A stretch of 64,000 nt of DNA from Alteromonas marina (GCF_000808575.1 NZ_JWLW01000019.1:1-64000), one strand, 5' to 3'. Positions 45,118-54,901 are shown, counted from the stretch's first letter. Program-made: numbers and translations. The notes: generated by a model not told the origin, from the letters alone.

Positions 45118-46098
45118 CTATTGTGCTTCTTCGATAGGACGACTCATGCCTTTTAGGTGGGACACTACGCTGCGGCCTAACGCACTTAAATCATAGCCGC
45201 CTTCTAGCATACTTACGATACGACCTTTGCAACATGTATCAGCAACGACGCGAAGCTGTTGACTTACCCAGAAATAGTCATCTTCTACTAGGCGTAGGTG
45301 AGCCATTGGGTCTTCAGCGTGAGCATCAAAGCCTGCAGAGATAAAAATCAGTTCAGGCTGAAAGTTACGCAATGCATCAAACCAATGCTGCACTTTTTCT
45401 CTAAAAACGTCTCCTGTTGTGCCGGCTTCCAGCGGTACAGAGAGAATATTACTTGCCGATACCGGCGAGCCACTATGCGGATAAAAAGGGTGCTGAAAAC
45501 TGCTACACAGCATAATGCGCTGGTCGCCAGCTACAATTTGCTCGGTTCCATTTCCGTGGTGCACATCAAAATCGACAATGGCTACACGTTTCAGCTGATA
45601 GTTTTGAAGTGCGTAGCGAGCAGCTATAACAATGTTATTAAAAATACAAAATCCCATAGCACTATCGTATGTCGCGTGGTGTCCTGGTGGCCTAGTGGCA
45701 CAAAAGGCTTGCCGGTCATTGCCATCCATTACCCAATCGACAGCATTACACCCTGCACCAGCCGACTCAAGCGCAGCGTTTAGGCTGTGGCGCATTAAGC
45801 CAGTATCTTCATCTAACCATGCCACGTTATCTTTGTTTTCTGAATACAGCGTTTTTTCGTGGTCGTTAAATATAGATTGAGCCGCATGCTCAAACACACT
45901 TTTTACATAATATGGGTCGTGCGCTAGTTTCAGGTAGGATTCGGCAATAGGCGTAGCGTCAGCATGTTCACACACCATATCTAATCCTGAAGAAAGCAGT
46001 TGGTCGTCAATCGCAAACAAACGGTCTGGCGACTCGGGATGGTCTTTGCCTAAATCGTGTTTAGTGCCGTGCTTGCCACGAAATATTTTAATTGTCAT
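45118..46098 (-). CDS. Histone-deacetylase-family hydrolase
   Basis: 326 residues, class II-like HDAC/acetoin-utilisation fold. Catalytic features: RPPGHHATYDSAMGFCIFNN (His pair and substrate loop), DFDVHHGNGTE (zinc Asp and His), SAGFDAHAEDP (zinc Asp) and EGGYDLSAL (Tyr). It should remove acyl groups from lysine, polyamine or small-molecule amides; the substrate cannot be told. The gene overlaps the end of the CoA-transferase/GNAT gene by 11 bases on the same strand, so they are translationally linked. Confidence 0.93.
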   Translation of the reverse strand: MTIKIFRGKHGTKHDLGKDHPESPDRLFAIDDQLLSSGLDMVCEHADATPIAESYLKLAHDPYYVKSVFEHAAQSIFNDHEKTLYSENKDNVAWLDEDTGLMRHSLNAALESAGAGCNAVDWVMDGNDRQAFCATRPPGHHATYDSAMGFCIFNNIVIAARYALQNYQLKRVAIVDFDVHHGNGTEQIVAGDQRIMLCSSFQHPFYPHSGSPVSASNILSVPLEAGTTGDVFREKVQHWFDALRNFQPELIFISAGFDAHAEDPMAHLRLVEDDYFWVSQQLRVVADTCCKGRIVSMLEGGYDLSALGRSVVSHLKGMSRPIEEAQ

Positions 46099-47959
46099 GC
46101 AGTGATGCCACGTCTAGTACTAACTCTATATCACTGGGGTCGCCAGTAAATTTTCGTTTAAATTTGGCTTGTTCGAAAATAGCGATCATGGGGCTATTAT
46201 CGCCACGCACGTAAGCCATCATTTTCGCAATGCCTCTTATTTTTGCTACCGTGATAAGCTCGTTTAACAAGCGGCTTGCCATGCCTTTTCCTTGCTGGGT
46301 TTCCCGAGTGACAAAAGCAGCTTCACAGGTATTGTCGTTTGGGTTGTAGTAGAAGCGCCCCACCGCGTGAATGGTAATGCGCGAGCCTTCTTGTCTTACT
46401 ATGCATAACGCTGCATCAGAGCTTTGATCCACAGACACCAAGTTACATGACTTTTCACGCGACATTTGTTTCGGGTCGTAGTTGTAGCGCAGCCTTAACG
46501 TTTCTTTAGTATGGGAATAGAAAAATTCTTGCAGCCGCCTTTCATCTGCAGGATTAAGCGGGCGCATGTAAAATGTTTCACCCTGTATATTGAGCTTTTT
46601 AAGCTGAATAGCCCCTAGTTCCGGAATATCTGTGGGGTACTTTTCTTGATAATGGGGCACCCAGTAATGCTGACGCACTTCTTCTAATAGTGCGGCACGG
46701 AATTTAGGGTGAGCCACGCGAATAAGCTCTAACGCACGCTCTCGAATGCTTTTCCCTTTAAGCGATGCTATGCCGTATTCGGTAACTACATACTGTACAT
46801 TACCTCGCGAAGTCACAACCCCCGCCCCTTCGCTTATGCGCGGTGTAATACGAGAAATGGTTTCGTTCCTTGCAGTAGAAGGCAGCGCTATAATCGCTTT
46901 CCCACCTTTGCTGATAGACGCGCCCGTTACAAAATCTACTTGCCCGCCTATGCCACTGTAAAAGTCATAGCCCAGTGAATCGGCCACCACCTGACCGGTT
47001 AAATCCACTTCAAGTGCACTGTTTATAGCGACCATATTGTCGTTCTTAGCAATATTGGTGGGCTTGTTTACATAACTACTCGGGTAAAACTCGATGTGAG
47101 GGTTACTATCAATTAAGTCGTAAAGCTTGCGGGTGCCAATAGCGAAGCTAGTAACAATTTTACCGGGGTGGAAAGTCTTCTTCTTGTTGGTGATAGCGCC
47201 AGACTCCAACAGTTCAATAATACTGTCGGTGAGCATTTCGCTGTGAATACCCAGGTCTTTGTGGTTACACAGATATTTAAGGGTGGCACTCGGTATTTTC
47301 CCAATACCAAATTGCAGCGTTGCGCCATCGTCCACCAGCATTGAAACATACTGACCAATTCGCTCCGCCACCGAATCGATAGGCGGCGGCGATACTTCAA
47401 CAAGCGGCTCTTCGGCTTCTATGCACGCCGTTATTTCACTAATATGGATGTACGAGTGACCGGCGGTTCTTGGCACCTGAGGGTTAATTTGAGCGATCAC
47501 TTTTTTGCTTTGTCTGATTGCTGACATAGCTATATCTACAGCCGGGCCTAGCGAGCAGTAGCCGAATTCATCGGGAGGGCTTACATTAACCAGAGCAGCA
47601 TCAAGCGCCAGCGTACCATCGCTAAACAAGCTTGAAATTTCAGAGAGGAAAACAGGGGTGTAGTCGGCGCGGCCTTCGTCAACGGCTTTTCGCATGGCCT
47701 CACCACCAATGAAAAACGTGTTGGCTTTAAAAAGGTTCTTATACTCGTCTTTTACCCATCGGGTGTCGCCTAAGGCCAACATATGTACCAGTTCAATGTC
47801 GCTGAACCCTTCGCTATTGTCAATCAGATGCTGTACCAATGCGTGCGGTACTGCCGCATTTCCCCCGACAAAGACACGACAACCCGACTTTATTAGCGAC
47901 GACCATTGCGGCGCTTGAGGTAAGTTAAATGCCATTTCCTTCTGCCCCGTGTTAAGCAA
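46088..47959 (-). CDS. Acetyl-CoA hydrolase/transferase fused to a GNAT acetyltransferase
   Basis: 623 residues from a TTG, or 615 from the ATG at 47935 (MAFNLPQ), whose SD is only one base away; start uncertain. Residues 1-440 are an acetyl-CoA hydrolase/CoA-transferase with GGNAAVPHAL near the N-terminus, FYSGIGGQVDFVTGA and VTEYGIASLKG (the catalytic Glu area). Residues about 465-620 form a GNAT domain with ETQQGKGMASRLLNEL (acetyl-CoA pyrophosphate loop). This two-domain form is known in marine gammaproteobacteria; it may supply or recycle acetyl-CoA for N-acetylation. Followed in overlap by the deacetylase. Confidence 0.9.
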   Translation of the reverse strand: MLNTGQKEMAFNLPQAPQWSSLIKSGCRVFVGGNAAVPHALVQHLIDNSEGFSDIELVHMLALGDTRWVKDEYKNLFKANTFFIGGEAMRKAVDEGRADYTPVFLSEISSLFSDGTLALDAALVNVSPPDEFGYCSLGPAVDIAMSAIRQSKKVIAQINPQVPRTAGHSYIHISEITACIEAEEPLVEVSPPPIDSVAERIGQYVSMLVDDGATLQFGIGKIPSATLKYLCNHKDLGIHSEMLTDSIIELLESGAITNKKKTFHPGKIVTSFAIGTRKLYDLIDSNPHIEFYPSSYVNKPTNIAKNDNMVAINSALEVDLTGQVVADSLGYDFYSGIGGQVDFVTGASISKGGKAIIALPSTARNETISRITPRISEGAGVVTSRGNVQYVVTEYGIASLKGKSIRERALELIRVAHPKFRAALLEEVRQHYWVPHYQEKYPTDIPELGAIQLKKLNIQGETFYMRPLNPADERRLQEFFYSHTKETLRLRYNYDPKQMSREKSCNLVSVDQSSDAALCIVRQEGSRITIHAVGRFYYNPNDNTCEAAFVTRETQQGKGMASRLLNELITVAKIRGIAKMMAYVRGDNSPMIAIFEQAKFKRKFTGDPSDIELVLDVASLHDN

Positions 47960-48054
47960 TGCCCCATCATGCCATAAATATAGGTAATTTTATGTATTAA
48001 CCCCCACCTGAATATAAGCGATTAGTCTTACCTTACAAAACAAACCAGTAGTAA

Positions 48055-48090
48055 CAAAAAAGCCTACTCATTAAATAAGTAGGCTTTAAA
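48055..48090 (-). terminator. Terminator after the small hydrolase gene
   Basis: AAAGCCTACT (48059-48068) and AGTAGGCTTT (48078-48087) pair around nine bases. On the minus strand the stem is followed by TTTTTT. It lies 87 bp after the stop of the hydrolase gene at 48174. Confidence 0.82.
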
Positions 48091-48173
48091 CATTGGCGAT
48101 CTTTTTGACGCAACAAATATTACGCCGGTAGCACCGTTTCAAAAGGTCAGCTCCCTGTGTGTAACACTATTCA

Positions 48174-48671
48174 CTAGTAGCGAAACTTCTCCAGCCAATT
48201 TCTGAAAAAGGGTGAAATTACTGATTTACTATTAGCTAAGCGATGACCATCGTTAAGCAATAGCAACTGAGCTTTTTGGTGACGTGCATACTTAAGGCTG
48301 TTTTCAATAGGTACGATGTCATCATTCCAACCATGCACCAAGCTCACATAACCATCGTACGGGAAGCGTTGAATCTTGTAGTTGGGCAAGTAAAGCGCAG
48401 GCGCCATCAAAAACACGCCTCTGGCTGAAATCTGACTGGCGGCAGCAAGTGATACATAACCGCCCATGCTCGAGCCTACTAACACAACGTCATTACACTT
48501 TTCAGCGATGGTTTCTTTTAATCGCTCTAGGCGGGCTTCGGGACAGTCGAGATCTTGATAATCGATACTCTCAACACCAAAGCCCATATCGTTTGCTACA
48601 TTCGAAAGCGTGGTTATCTTACTGCCCCATGGCCCGCTTTCTTTACCGTGAGAAAAAACAACGGTGGTCAT
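48174..48671 (-). CDS. Small alpha/beta hydrolase
   Basis: 165 residues from the ATG at 48671, with GAGGGA about eight bases upstream. It has the minimal fold: FSHGKESGPWGSK (oxyanion loop), VGSSMGG (nucleophile Ser), HGWNDDIVP (Asp) and NDGHRL (His). All three triad members are in place. It is like YqiA-type esterases; the substrate is unknown. Cytoplasmic, single gene. It lies just after the RND permease on the same strand (59 bp), but probably with its own promoter. Confidence 0.85.
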   Translation of the reverse strand: MTTVVFSHGKESGPWGSKITTLSNVANDMGFGVESIDYQDLDCPEARLERLKETIAEKCNDVVLVGSSMGGYVSLAAASQISARGVFLMAPALYLPNYKIQRFPYDGYVSLVHGWNDDIVPIENSLKYARHQKAQLLLLNDGHRLANSKSVISPFFRNWLEKFRY

Positions 48672-48729
48672 TACCAATATCCCTCTGTAAAAAATGAAAA
48701 GTTTTTCCCCACTCTAGCGTACTTACTCG

Positions 48730-51700
48730 TTATTTGTCTTCCTTATGAAATAGTTTTTCTACCATAACGTAGAACATAGGAACGAAGAATATCGCTAGAA
48801 AAGTCGCTGCAAACATGCCGCCCATTACCGCAATACCAATAGCGTTTTGGCTTGCTGCACCTGCACCACTGGCTAATGCTAATGGCGTAACCCCTAAGAT
48901 AAACGCCATTGACGTCATCAAAATTGGGCGAAAGCGCTGAGATGCCGCATTAGAAACAGCGGTCATCAGGTCTTCACCGTTTTCGTACTGCTCTTTAGCA
49001 AACTCTACGATAAGAATGGCGTTTTTCGCCGCTAAGCCTACGGTAGTTAAAAATGCGACCTGTAAATACACATCGTTGGGCAGGTTAAATATGAAGGCCG
49101 CGGTTACCGAACCTAAAATACCTAAAGGCACAACAAGCATTACCGCAAAGGGTACCGACCAGCTTTCGTACAACGCCGCTAAACACAGAAAGACAACCAA
49201 AATAGAAATGGCATAAAGCATAGGAGCCTGAGAACCCGCCTCTTGTTCCTCATAAGATAAGCCTGACCACTCAATGGCAAAACCAGGAGGCAGCTGTTCA
49301 ACCAGCTTCTGCATTTCAGCCATGGCTTCACCTGACGATACGCCTTTTGCCGCGCTCCCCTGAATATTAACCGAAGACAAGCCATTAAAACGCTCTAGCT
49401 TGGGCGAGCCGTACACCCACTCTGTTGTTGAGAATGTACTGAAAGCTACCATTTCTCCGTCGCTGTTGCGCACAAACCACTTATCTAGGTCTTCAGGCGT
49501 CATACGATGGGGAAGATCTGCCTGCATATACACACGCTTAATTCGGCCTTTATCAATAAAGTCATTCACGTAGCTTGAGCCCCAGGCGATTTGCAGTGCG
49601 TTATTGATCTCACTTAAATTCAAGCCAAGTGCCGATGCTTTTTCGCTATCAATGTTGATTTTAAACTGGGGCACATCGCTTAAACCGTTAGGGCGGACAC
49701 CTGCCAGTTTCGGGTTCTGAGCAGCCATACCTAACAGCTGATTGCGCGCATTCATCAGTGCCTCATGGCCATTTCCACCACGGTCCACCAGCTGCATGTC
49801 GAAGCCCGTTGCGTTACCTAATTCCATAATAGGTGGCGGCACAATTGGAAACGCTGACGCATCTTCAATCTGGCTAAATGCGCCAAACGCTCTACCCATT
49901 ACAGCAAAGGCCGAGTTGTTTTCGTCACGCACACTCCAGTCATTGAAGTTTAAGAATGCCATACCGGCATTTTGCGCTTGCCCCGCGAAGCTAAAGCCCA
50001 CTACCGCAAACATTCCGTTTACCGCTTCTTGTTCTTGCTCAAGAATGTAATCTTCAACCTGCTTAATGGATTCTAGGGTACGCCCTGCTGTCGCGCCCGG
50101 AGGTGTGCTTACCAACACCATCATTCGACCTTGGTCTTCATCTGGCAGAAAGGCTCCAGGAAGCTGGCTAAAGATAAATACCATTCCACCCACCAGTAAG
50201 CCGTATACAACGAAGTAGCGCTTAAAACGCTTTGCCATGTGGTTAGTTGTTTTCTGATAGCGGTCGCGTCCTTTGTTAAAGGTGCGATTAAACCATCCAA
50301 AGAAACCTTTATTCTTGTCGTGTTCCTCTGAGTGCTGCTTCAATAAAGTGGCACATAATGAAGGCGAAAGCACAATAGCAACCAGCACTGAGAATGCCAT
50401 AGCTGAAACAATAGTTACTGAGAACTGTCGGTAAATAGCTCCGGCTGAACCGCTGAAGAAAGCCATAGGAATAAATACCGTTGATAGTACCGCGGCAATC
50501 CCCACAAGTGCACCGGTGATTTGCGACATAGACTTCTTCGTCGCTTCGGCAGGCGGCAAGCCTTCTTCTTCCATGATGCGTTCAACGTTTTCTACAACAA
50601 CAATAGCGTCATCAACAAGAAGACCGATAGCCAACACCATAGCAAACATGGTCAATACATTGATACTAAAACCAAAGGCCAGTAACACCGAGAAAGTCCC
50701 AAGTAGAACAACAGGTACAGCAATGGTGGGAATAAGCGTTGCGCGCCAGTTTTGAAGGAACAGCAGCATCACCAAGAACACTAGTACAACCGCTTCGATA
50801 AGCGTGTGAACCACTGACTCGATAGAAAGCTCAATAAAAGGCGAACTGTCTACTGGGTAAACCACTTTCACCGTATCAGGTAGGTTTGAACGCAGCTCTT
50901 CAACTCGGGCTTTTACCGCTTTGATGGTGTCTAGCGCATTCGCACCTGAAGCAAGGCTTATCGCCATTCCTGATGCAGGCTTGCGATCATAACGGACAAT
51001 AACGTCATAACTTTGCGCACCAAGCTCAACTCGTGCAACATCACGCACGCGAACTTGTGAACCGTCTGTGTTCACACGAAGCACGATATTCTCAAAATCT
51101 TCTACGGTTTGAAGGCGGCTCTGCGCTTGAATCGTGGCGTTTATTTGTTGATTTTCGATGGCAGGTAAACCGCCCAACTGCCCCGCTGACACGTCGGTAT
51201 TCTGCACTTGTACTGCGCCCTGCACGTCTGTAGGCGTCAAGTTATAGCTGTACAGCTTATCTGGGTCTAGCCAAATTCGCATTGAACGCTGTGCACCGAA
51301 TACTCTTACGTTACCCACACCGTTAACCCGAGAAATAGGGTCACGGAATTGGGAAACGAGCAGATCGCTTAAGTCGTACTGCGTCATTGAGTCGTCTTCA
51401 GAGTAAAAGCCTACCGCCAATGCAAACGCGCTGTTTGCCTTAGTCACGGTTACCCCTTGTTGCTGCACTTGTGTGGGCAACAGTGGTAATGCCCCCTGCA
51501 CCTTGTTCTGAGTTTGCACCTGTGCAATATCGGGGTCAGCACCAGGCTCAAAAGTGAGCGTGATAGACATGCTGCTGTTAGAGCTGCTTGCAGAGAAGTA
51601 ACGAAGGTTATCAATGCCTGTTAGGCTTTGCTCAATAACTTGTGTTACCGAGTTTTCGACAGTCTCTGCAGATGCACCTGGATACGTTGCTGAGATAGTC

Positions 51701-51828
51701 ACCGATGGTGGCGCTACCTTTGGGTATTGTTCAATGGGGAGTGAGGTAATTGCCAACACACCCGCCATCATTGTAATAATCGCCAGCACCCATGCAAACA
51801 CGGGCCTGTCTATAAAAAAACGAGCCAT
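48730..51828 (-). CDS. RND multidrug efflux permease (AcrB/MexB type)
   Basis: 1032 residues, HAE1 length. Twelve membrane helices with two large periplasmic loops. Proton-relay acids are in VLAIGLLVDDAIVVVENVER (TM4 Asp pair) and the matching TM10 Lys in GLAAKNAILIVEFAKE. The N-terminus MARFFIDRPVFAWVLAI is typical. It should export amphiphilic compounds, with the adaptor encoded 21 bp upstream. No outer-membrane channel gene is in the operon, so a TolC from elsewhere must be used. No regulator gene is adjacent. Confidence 0.95.
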   Translation of the reverse strand: MARFFIDRPVFAWVLAIITMMAGVLAITSLPIEQYPKVAPPSVTISATYPGASAETVENSVTQVIEQSLTGIDNLRYFSASSSNSSMSITLTFEPGADPDIAQVQTQNKVQGALPLLPTQVQQQGVTVTKANSAFALAVGFYSEDDSMTQYDLSDLLVSQFRDPISRVNGVGNVRVFGAQRSMRIWLDPDKLYSYNLTPTDVQGAVQVQNTDVSAGQLGGLPAIENQQINATIQAQSRLQTVEDFENIVLRVNTDGSQVRVRDVARVELGAQSYDVIVRYDRKPASGMAISLASGANALDTIKAVKARVEELRSNLPDTVKVVYPVDSSPFIELSIESVVHTLIEAVVLVFLVMLLFLQNWRATLIPTIAVPVVLLGTFSVLLAFGFSINVLTMFAMVLAIGLLVDDAIVVVENVERIMEEEGLPPAEATKKSMSQITGALVGIAAVLSTVFIPMAFFSGSAGAIYRQFSVTIVSAMAFSVLVAIVLSPSLCATLLKQHSEEHDKNKGFFGWFNRTFNKGRDRYQKTTNHMAKRFKRYFVVYGLLVGGMVFIFSQLPGAFLPDEDQGRMMVLVSTPPGATAGRTLESIKQVEDYILEQEQEAVNGMFAVVGFSFAGQAQNAGMAFLNFNDWSVRDENNSAFAVMGRAFGAFSQIEDASAFPIVPPPIMELGNATGFDMQLVDRGGNGHEALMNARNQLLGMAAQNPKLAGVRPNGLSDVPQFKINIDSEKASALGLNLSEINNALQIAWGSSYVNDFIDKGRIKRVYMQADLPHRMTPEDLDKWFVRNSDGEMVAFSTFSTTEWVYGSPKLERFNGLSSVNIQGSAAKGVSSGEAMAEMQKLVEQLPPGFAIEWSGLSYEEQEAGSQAPMLYAISILVVFLCLAALYESWSVPFAVMLVVPLGILGSVTAAFIFNLPNDVYLQVAFLTTVGLAAKNAILIVEFAKEQYENGEDLMTAVSNAASQRFRPILMTSMAFILGVTPLALASGAGAASQNAIGIAVMGGMFAATFLAIFFVPMFYVMVEKLFHKEDK

Positions 51829-51849
51829 ATTACTTAAATTCCTTGTTTG

Positions 51850-52995
51850 CTATCGTGAGCCACGTGATGAAGGTTGCCATTCTGATGGGTTAACTTTGGC
51901 GCCAGGCTTTACCTTCTGATAGCCAGTCACAATGACTTTTTCGCCTTCGTTCACGCCATTTAGCACAACGTACTGGTCACGGTATATCTTGCCGATTTCT
52001 AAGGTTCGGCCCTCTACCTCATTGTTTTGGTTCACTACATATACAGAGAGCGAACCATCTGGCTGACGCGTAGTAGCTCGCTGAGGAACAAGAAGCGCAT
52101 TCTCACGTCCCGTAATAACGTGGCCTTTTACAAACAAACCAGGAAGCAACACGCCATCAGGATTAGGCATTTCAGCGCGCAACGTTACCGAGCCTGTACT
52201 TTCATCAACCGTTACTTCAGAAAATTTAACGCTACCTTTTTGTTCGTAGCGCTTGCCAGTGACTTCATCTACGGTCAACTCAACATCCATTGAGCCTTGC
52301 TTACGCATAGACTGACGAAGTGTAATGATAGATGCGCCAGATTCCTGCATGTCGATATAAACAGGGTCCAATTGAGTAATAGTGGCTAACTGCTGTGCTT
52401 GATTTGTGGTAACCAGCGTGCCTTCGGTAACATATGAGCGGCTAATTCGACCGCCTATGGGCGCGTAAACCTTGGTGTAGCCCATATTAACTTTAGCAAC
52501 ATCAACTGCCGCTTCAGCCACACTTATCGCTGCTTGCGCTTGCTCTTTTTGCGCAATAACATCGTCATATTCTTGTTTGCTCACCGCATTTTGTGCCACA
52601 AGGTCATCGTAACGTCGCGCTTTGGCTTCCAATGTTTTTAGATTTGCTTGAACACTCTTAAGGTCAGCTTTGGCACTGTTCAGCTGTGCTAGGTAGCGCG
52701 CTTCATCTATTTGATATAGCTGCTGCCCTTTTTCCACATATGCGCCTTCTTCAAACAAACGTTCAGTGATAACACCATCCACCTGAGGTCGCACTTGCGA
52801 CTGGCGCGACGGACTGACGCGGCCTGGCAACACCATTTCATGCACTACAGGTTGTTGTTTCAGCGTAACTACCGATACTGATGGAGCAGGCATGCCTTGC
52901 TGAGCACCTTGCTGTGCTTGCTCGCCTTCGTTCGAACACCCAATAACACCCAAAAGGGTTATTAATGCTGCTGTAACATAAAAAATGCGGCTCAT
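51850..52995 (-). CDS. RND periplasmic adaptor lipoprotein
   Basis: 381 residues from the ATG at 52995; an upstream TTG (53013) would add six residues. A lipoprotein signal ends at LGVIGC. The lipoyl/barrel domain VSPSRQSQVRPQVDGVITERLFEEGAYVEKGQQLYQID is followed by an alpha-hairpin coiled coil (about 100-165), the second lipoyl half VYAPIGGRISRSYVTEGTLV and the C-terminal barrel and MP domains. It links the permease to an outer-membrane channel. The first gene of a two-gene operon. Confidence 0.93.
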   Translation of the reverse strand: MSRIFYVTAALITLLGVIGCSNEGEQAQQGAQQGMPAPSVSVVTLKQQPVVHEMVLPGRVSPSRQSQVRPQVDGVITERLFEEGAYVEKGQQLYQIDEARYLAQLNSAKADLKSVQANLKTLEAKARRYDDLVAQNAVSKQEYDDVIAQKEQAQAAISVAEAAVDVAKVNMGYTKVYAPIGGRISRSYVTEGTLVTTNQAQQLATITQLDPVYIDMQESGASIITLRQSMRKQGSMDVELTVDEVTGKRYEQKGSVKFSEVTVDESTGSVTLRAEMPNPDGVLLPGLFVKGHVITGRENALLVPQRATTRQPDGSLSVYVVNQNNEVEGRTLEIGKIYRDQYVVLNGVNEGEKVIVTGYQKVKPGAKVNPSEWQPSSRGSR

Positions 52996-53228
52996 AAAAT
53001 TTCTATTTCCCAATAACTTTCATACAGAGCACAGCCATGGTTCTGTATCGTTAAATTAAACGTTAGTTGTGCTTCCAATGCGCCGAGTTACCCCAATCCC
53101 TACGTTCGGGCAAGAAGAGGATAATCGGAAAAGACGTGGCATAGCTAAGCGATCATTAATACGAATCTACGCGCTTATAGGTCATATTGTGCGCATTTAA
53201 CGATAATAATAAAAGCCAATGAAGGCGA

Positions 53229-53259
53229 AGTTACCGATGTTGTCGGTCAGTTACCGATG
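53229..53259. promoter_or_regulatory. Phased direct/inverted repeat upstream of the RND operon
   Basis: AGTTACCGATG occurs at 53229-53239 and again at 53249-53259, exactly 20 bp apart. Between them TCGGT (53243-53247) is the complement of ACCGA, so half-sites recur every ten bases (ACCGA, TCGGT, ACCGA), on one face of the helix. It lies about 230 bp upstream of the adaptor start and just beyond the 3' end of the J-domain gene. It fits a binding site for a response regulator or TetR-like protein. Confidence 0.55.
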
Positions 53260-53307
53260 CCTATGTACATTATGCGAATAATACGAAGCTAATAGGCAAC
53301 ACATATT

Positions 53308-53979
53308 CTATTTAGACGAATAGTAACGGCTAAGAACTTGATAAGCGTGGATAACTGACTGTGCTTCTTGTTGCGTTCCACCTTTATCTGGGTGAGCGGA
53401 TTGCAGTCTGCGTTTGTAAACATGTTTTAGCTGCACAAGTGTGACGGGCTCGCCTTCGGACAGCCCAAGTACAGTGTGAGAAGTGCTGATATCTTCTTGG
53501 TCATGCCTGCTATTACAGCCACCCGACATCCTTTGCCAAAATGCATTTAGCAATGTGTCTACGGTTTTACGGTCAGTTTCTTCAAAATTACCCCAATCTA
53601 GATAATACTCAGCAAGTGCATCATGGTTTTGTAACGCCGTCACCGCTTGTTCATCATTACTATGAGCTGGGACACTCTCATCAAAATTATTGAGTTTTAT
53701 GCCTAGTGCATGAATCTCTAACACACCTTCATTTTGCTCTATCCAATACTGCTTTAACTGATACAGTGCATGAAACAGAATAAAATGCGTTTTAAAAAGC
53801 ATAAGCGGGTCGCGCAGCGCATCTTCATCGAACAGCTTATAAGGCGCTTTTTTTAATAGCTCAATAAGCGCATACTCAGAAATACCGTTAATAAACAGCG
53901 CTTTTTGCGTCGATAAAACATCAACAAGAAGTTCAGCTTGCAATGCGTGTATATTTCTGGCGTCCGGTTGTGTATTCAA
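53308..53979 (-). CDS. DnaJ-related protein with C-terminal J domain
   Basis: 223 residues. The N-terminal half (about 15-115) matches the DNAJ-related family (FINGISEYALIELLKK, LFKTHFILFHALYQL), and the last 60 residues form a J domain with the HPD motif in QSAHPDKGG. It should stimulate a DnaK-type ATPase, perhaps for a special client. A yegD-like Hsp70 lies 44 kb away; no link is implied. Transcribed alone. Confidence 0.88.
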   Translation of the reverse strand: MNTQPDARNIHALQAELLVDVLSTQKALFINGISEYALIELLKKAPYKLFDEDALRDPLMLFKTHFILFHALYQLKQYWIEQNEGVLEIHALGIKLNNFDESVPAHSNDEQAVTALQNHDALAEYYLDWGNFEETDRKTVDTLLNAFWQRMSGGCNSRHDQEDISTSHTVLGLSEGEPVTLVQLKHVYKRRLQSAHPDKGGTQQEAQSVIHAYQVLSRYYSSK

Positions 53980-54057
53980 ACCTAGTACCTATTAATTAAC
54001 GTCGGTAGAAGAAGATAAACCAAGCGGTCAAACTAAAATAACAACCTTGGAGTTCCC

Positions 54058-54775
54058 TTGAAAGCACTCATTGCCCTTACCAGTATTGTTGGTTTTTTAA
54101 TGGTGGTTTTACCTGGACCGCTATATCAGTACGCCGGTGTTAGTTTAGGTACTGCATTTACCTCACTTCGTTTTGGCGTATATGTAGGCGGCGCAGCGTT
54201 AATACTAATTATTCTGCAAGTATTGATTAATCGCAAAAGCGTAAACTGGGGTAGTACACTTGTATACGCGATTTTATCGTTAGTAGCAGTTGGCATGCCC
54301 GTTAGCATGATGAGTAAAGCGAGCGCCGTTCCCCCCCATTCACGACATTACCACTGACGTAACAAACCCACCTGAGTTTGTTGCCATTGCACCACTTCGA
54401 GAAGGCGCACCAAACTCCATTGCCTATGAAGGTGGTGAGGTAACCAAACAGCAGCTTGAGGCTTATCCTGAAATTAAAACTCAGCGACTTCCTCAACCTA
54501 TAAACGAAGTTTACATGGCTGCAGAAAAAGCCGTTGTAGCGCTTGGGTGGGAACGAGTAAGTGAAGGCGCAATCCCTAACACGGTAGAAGCAACCGATAC
54601 TACCGCTTGGTTTGGCTTTAAGGACGACGTAGTCATTCGATTAACCGCCAAAAGCGATGACACCCTTGTAGATGTTCGCAGTAAATCGCGAGTAGGTAAA
54701 AGTGACTTGGGTACAAACGCTGAGCGAATTGAGACTTTCATGGCTGAACTAAGGAACCAGTTGGGTTATCACTAA
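54058..54775 (+). pseudogene. DUF1499 membrane protein broken by a poly-C frameshift
   Basis: The first part (54058-54357, TTG start with GGAG five bases upstream) has three membrane helices (about 1-88). At 54331-54337 there are seven C; with six C the frame continues as VPPIHDITTDVTNPPEFVA, the start of a DUF1499 domain, and runs to the stop at 54775 with WFGFKDDVVIRL and DVRSKSRVGKSDLG. So one extra C splits an otherwise intact gene of about 238 codons. The cause may be a true mutation, slippage (phase variation) or a sequence error. DUF1499 proteins are membrane proteins of unknown role. Confidence 0.85.
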
Positions 54776-54805
54776 ACCAACCTAAAAAGCGCAGCAACTA
54801 TATAA

Positions 54806-54844
54806 AAGCCCGACAGTGAATCGCTGTTGGGCTTCTTCTTTTTA
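54806..54844 (+). terminator. Terminator of the DUF1499 gene
   Basis: AAGCCCGACAG (54806-54816) pairs with CTGTTGGGCTT (54824-54834; one G-U type position) around seven bases, followed by a T-rich run (CTTCTTTTTAT). Good intrinsic terminator. Confidence 0.85.
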
Positions 54845-54901
54845 TCAATCTATCGAATGAGCTAAACACGGTCATCGAAGCCAGGGTTCGGTTTTGTTGT
54901 A

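Noticed and set aside
53308..53979. The J-domain protein as partner of the YegD-like Hsp70
   Set aside because: The genes are about 44 kb apart with no shared context, so I make no functional link.
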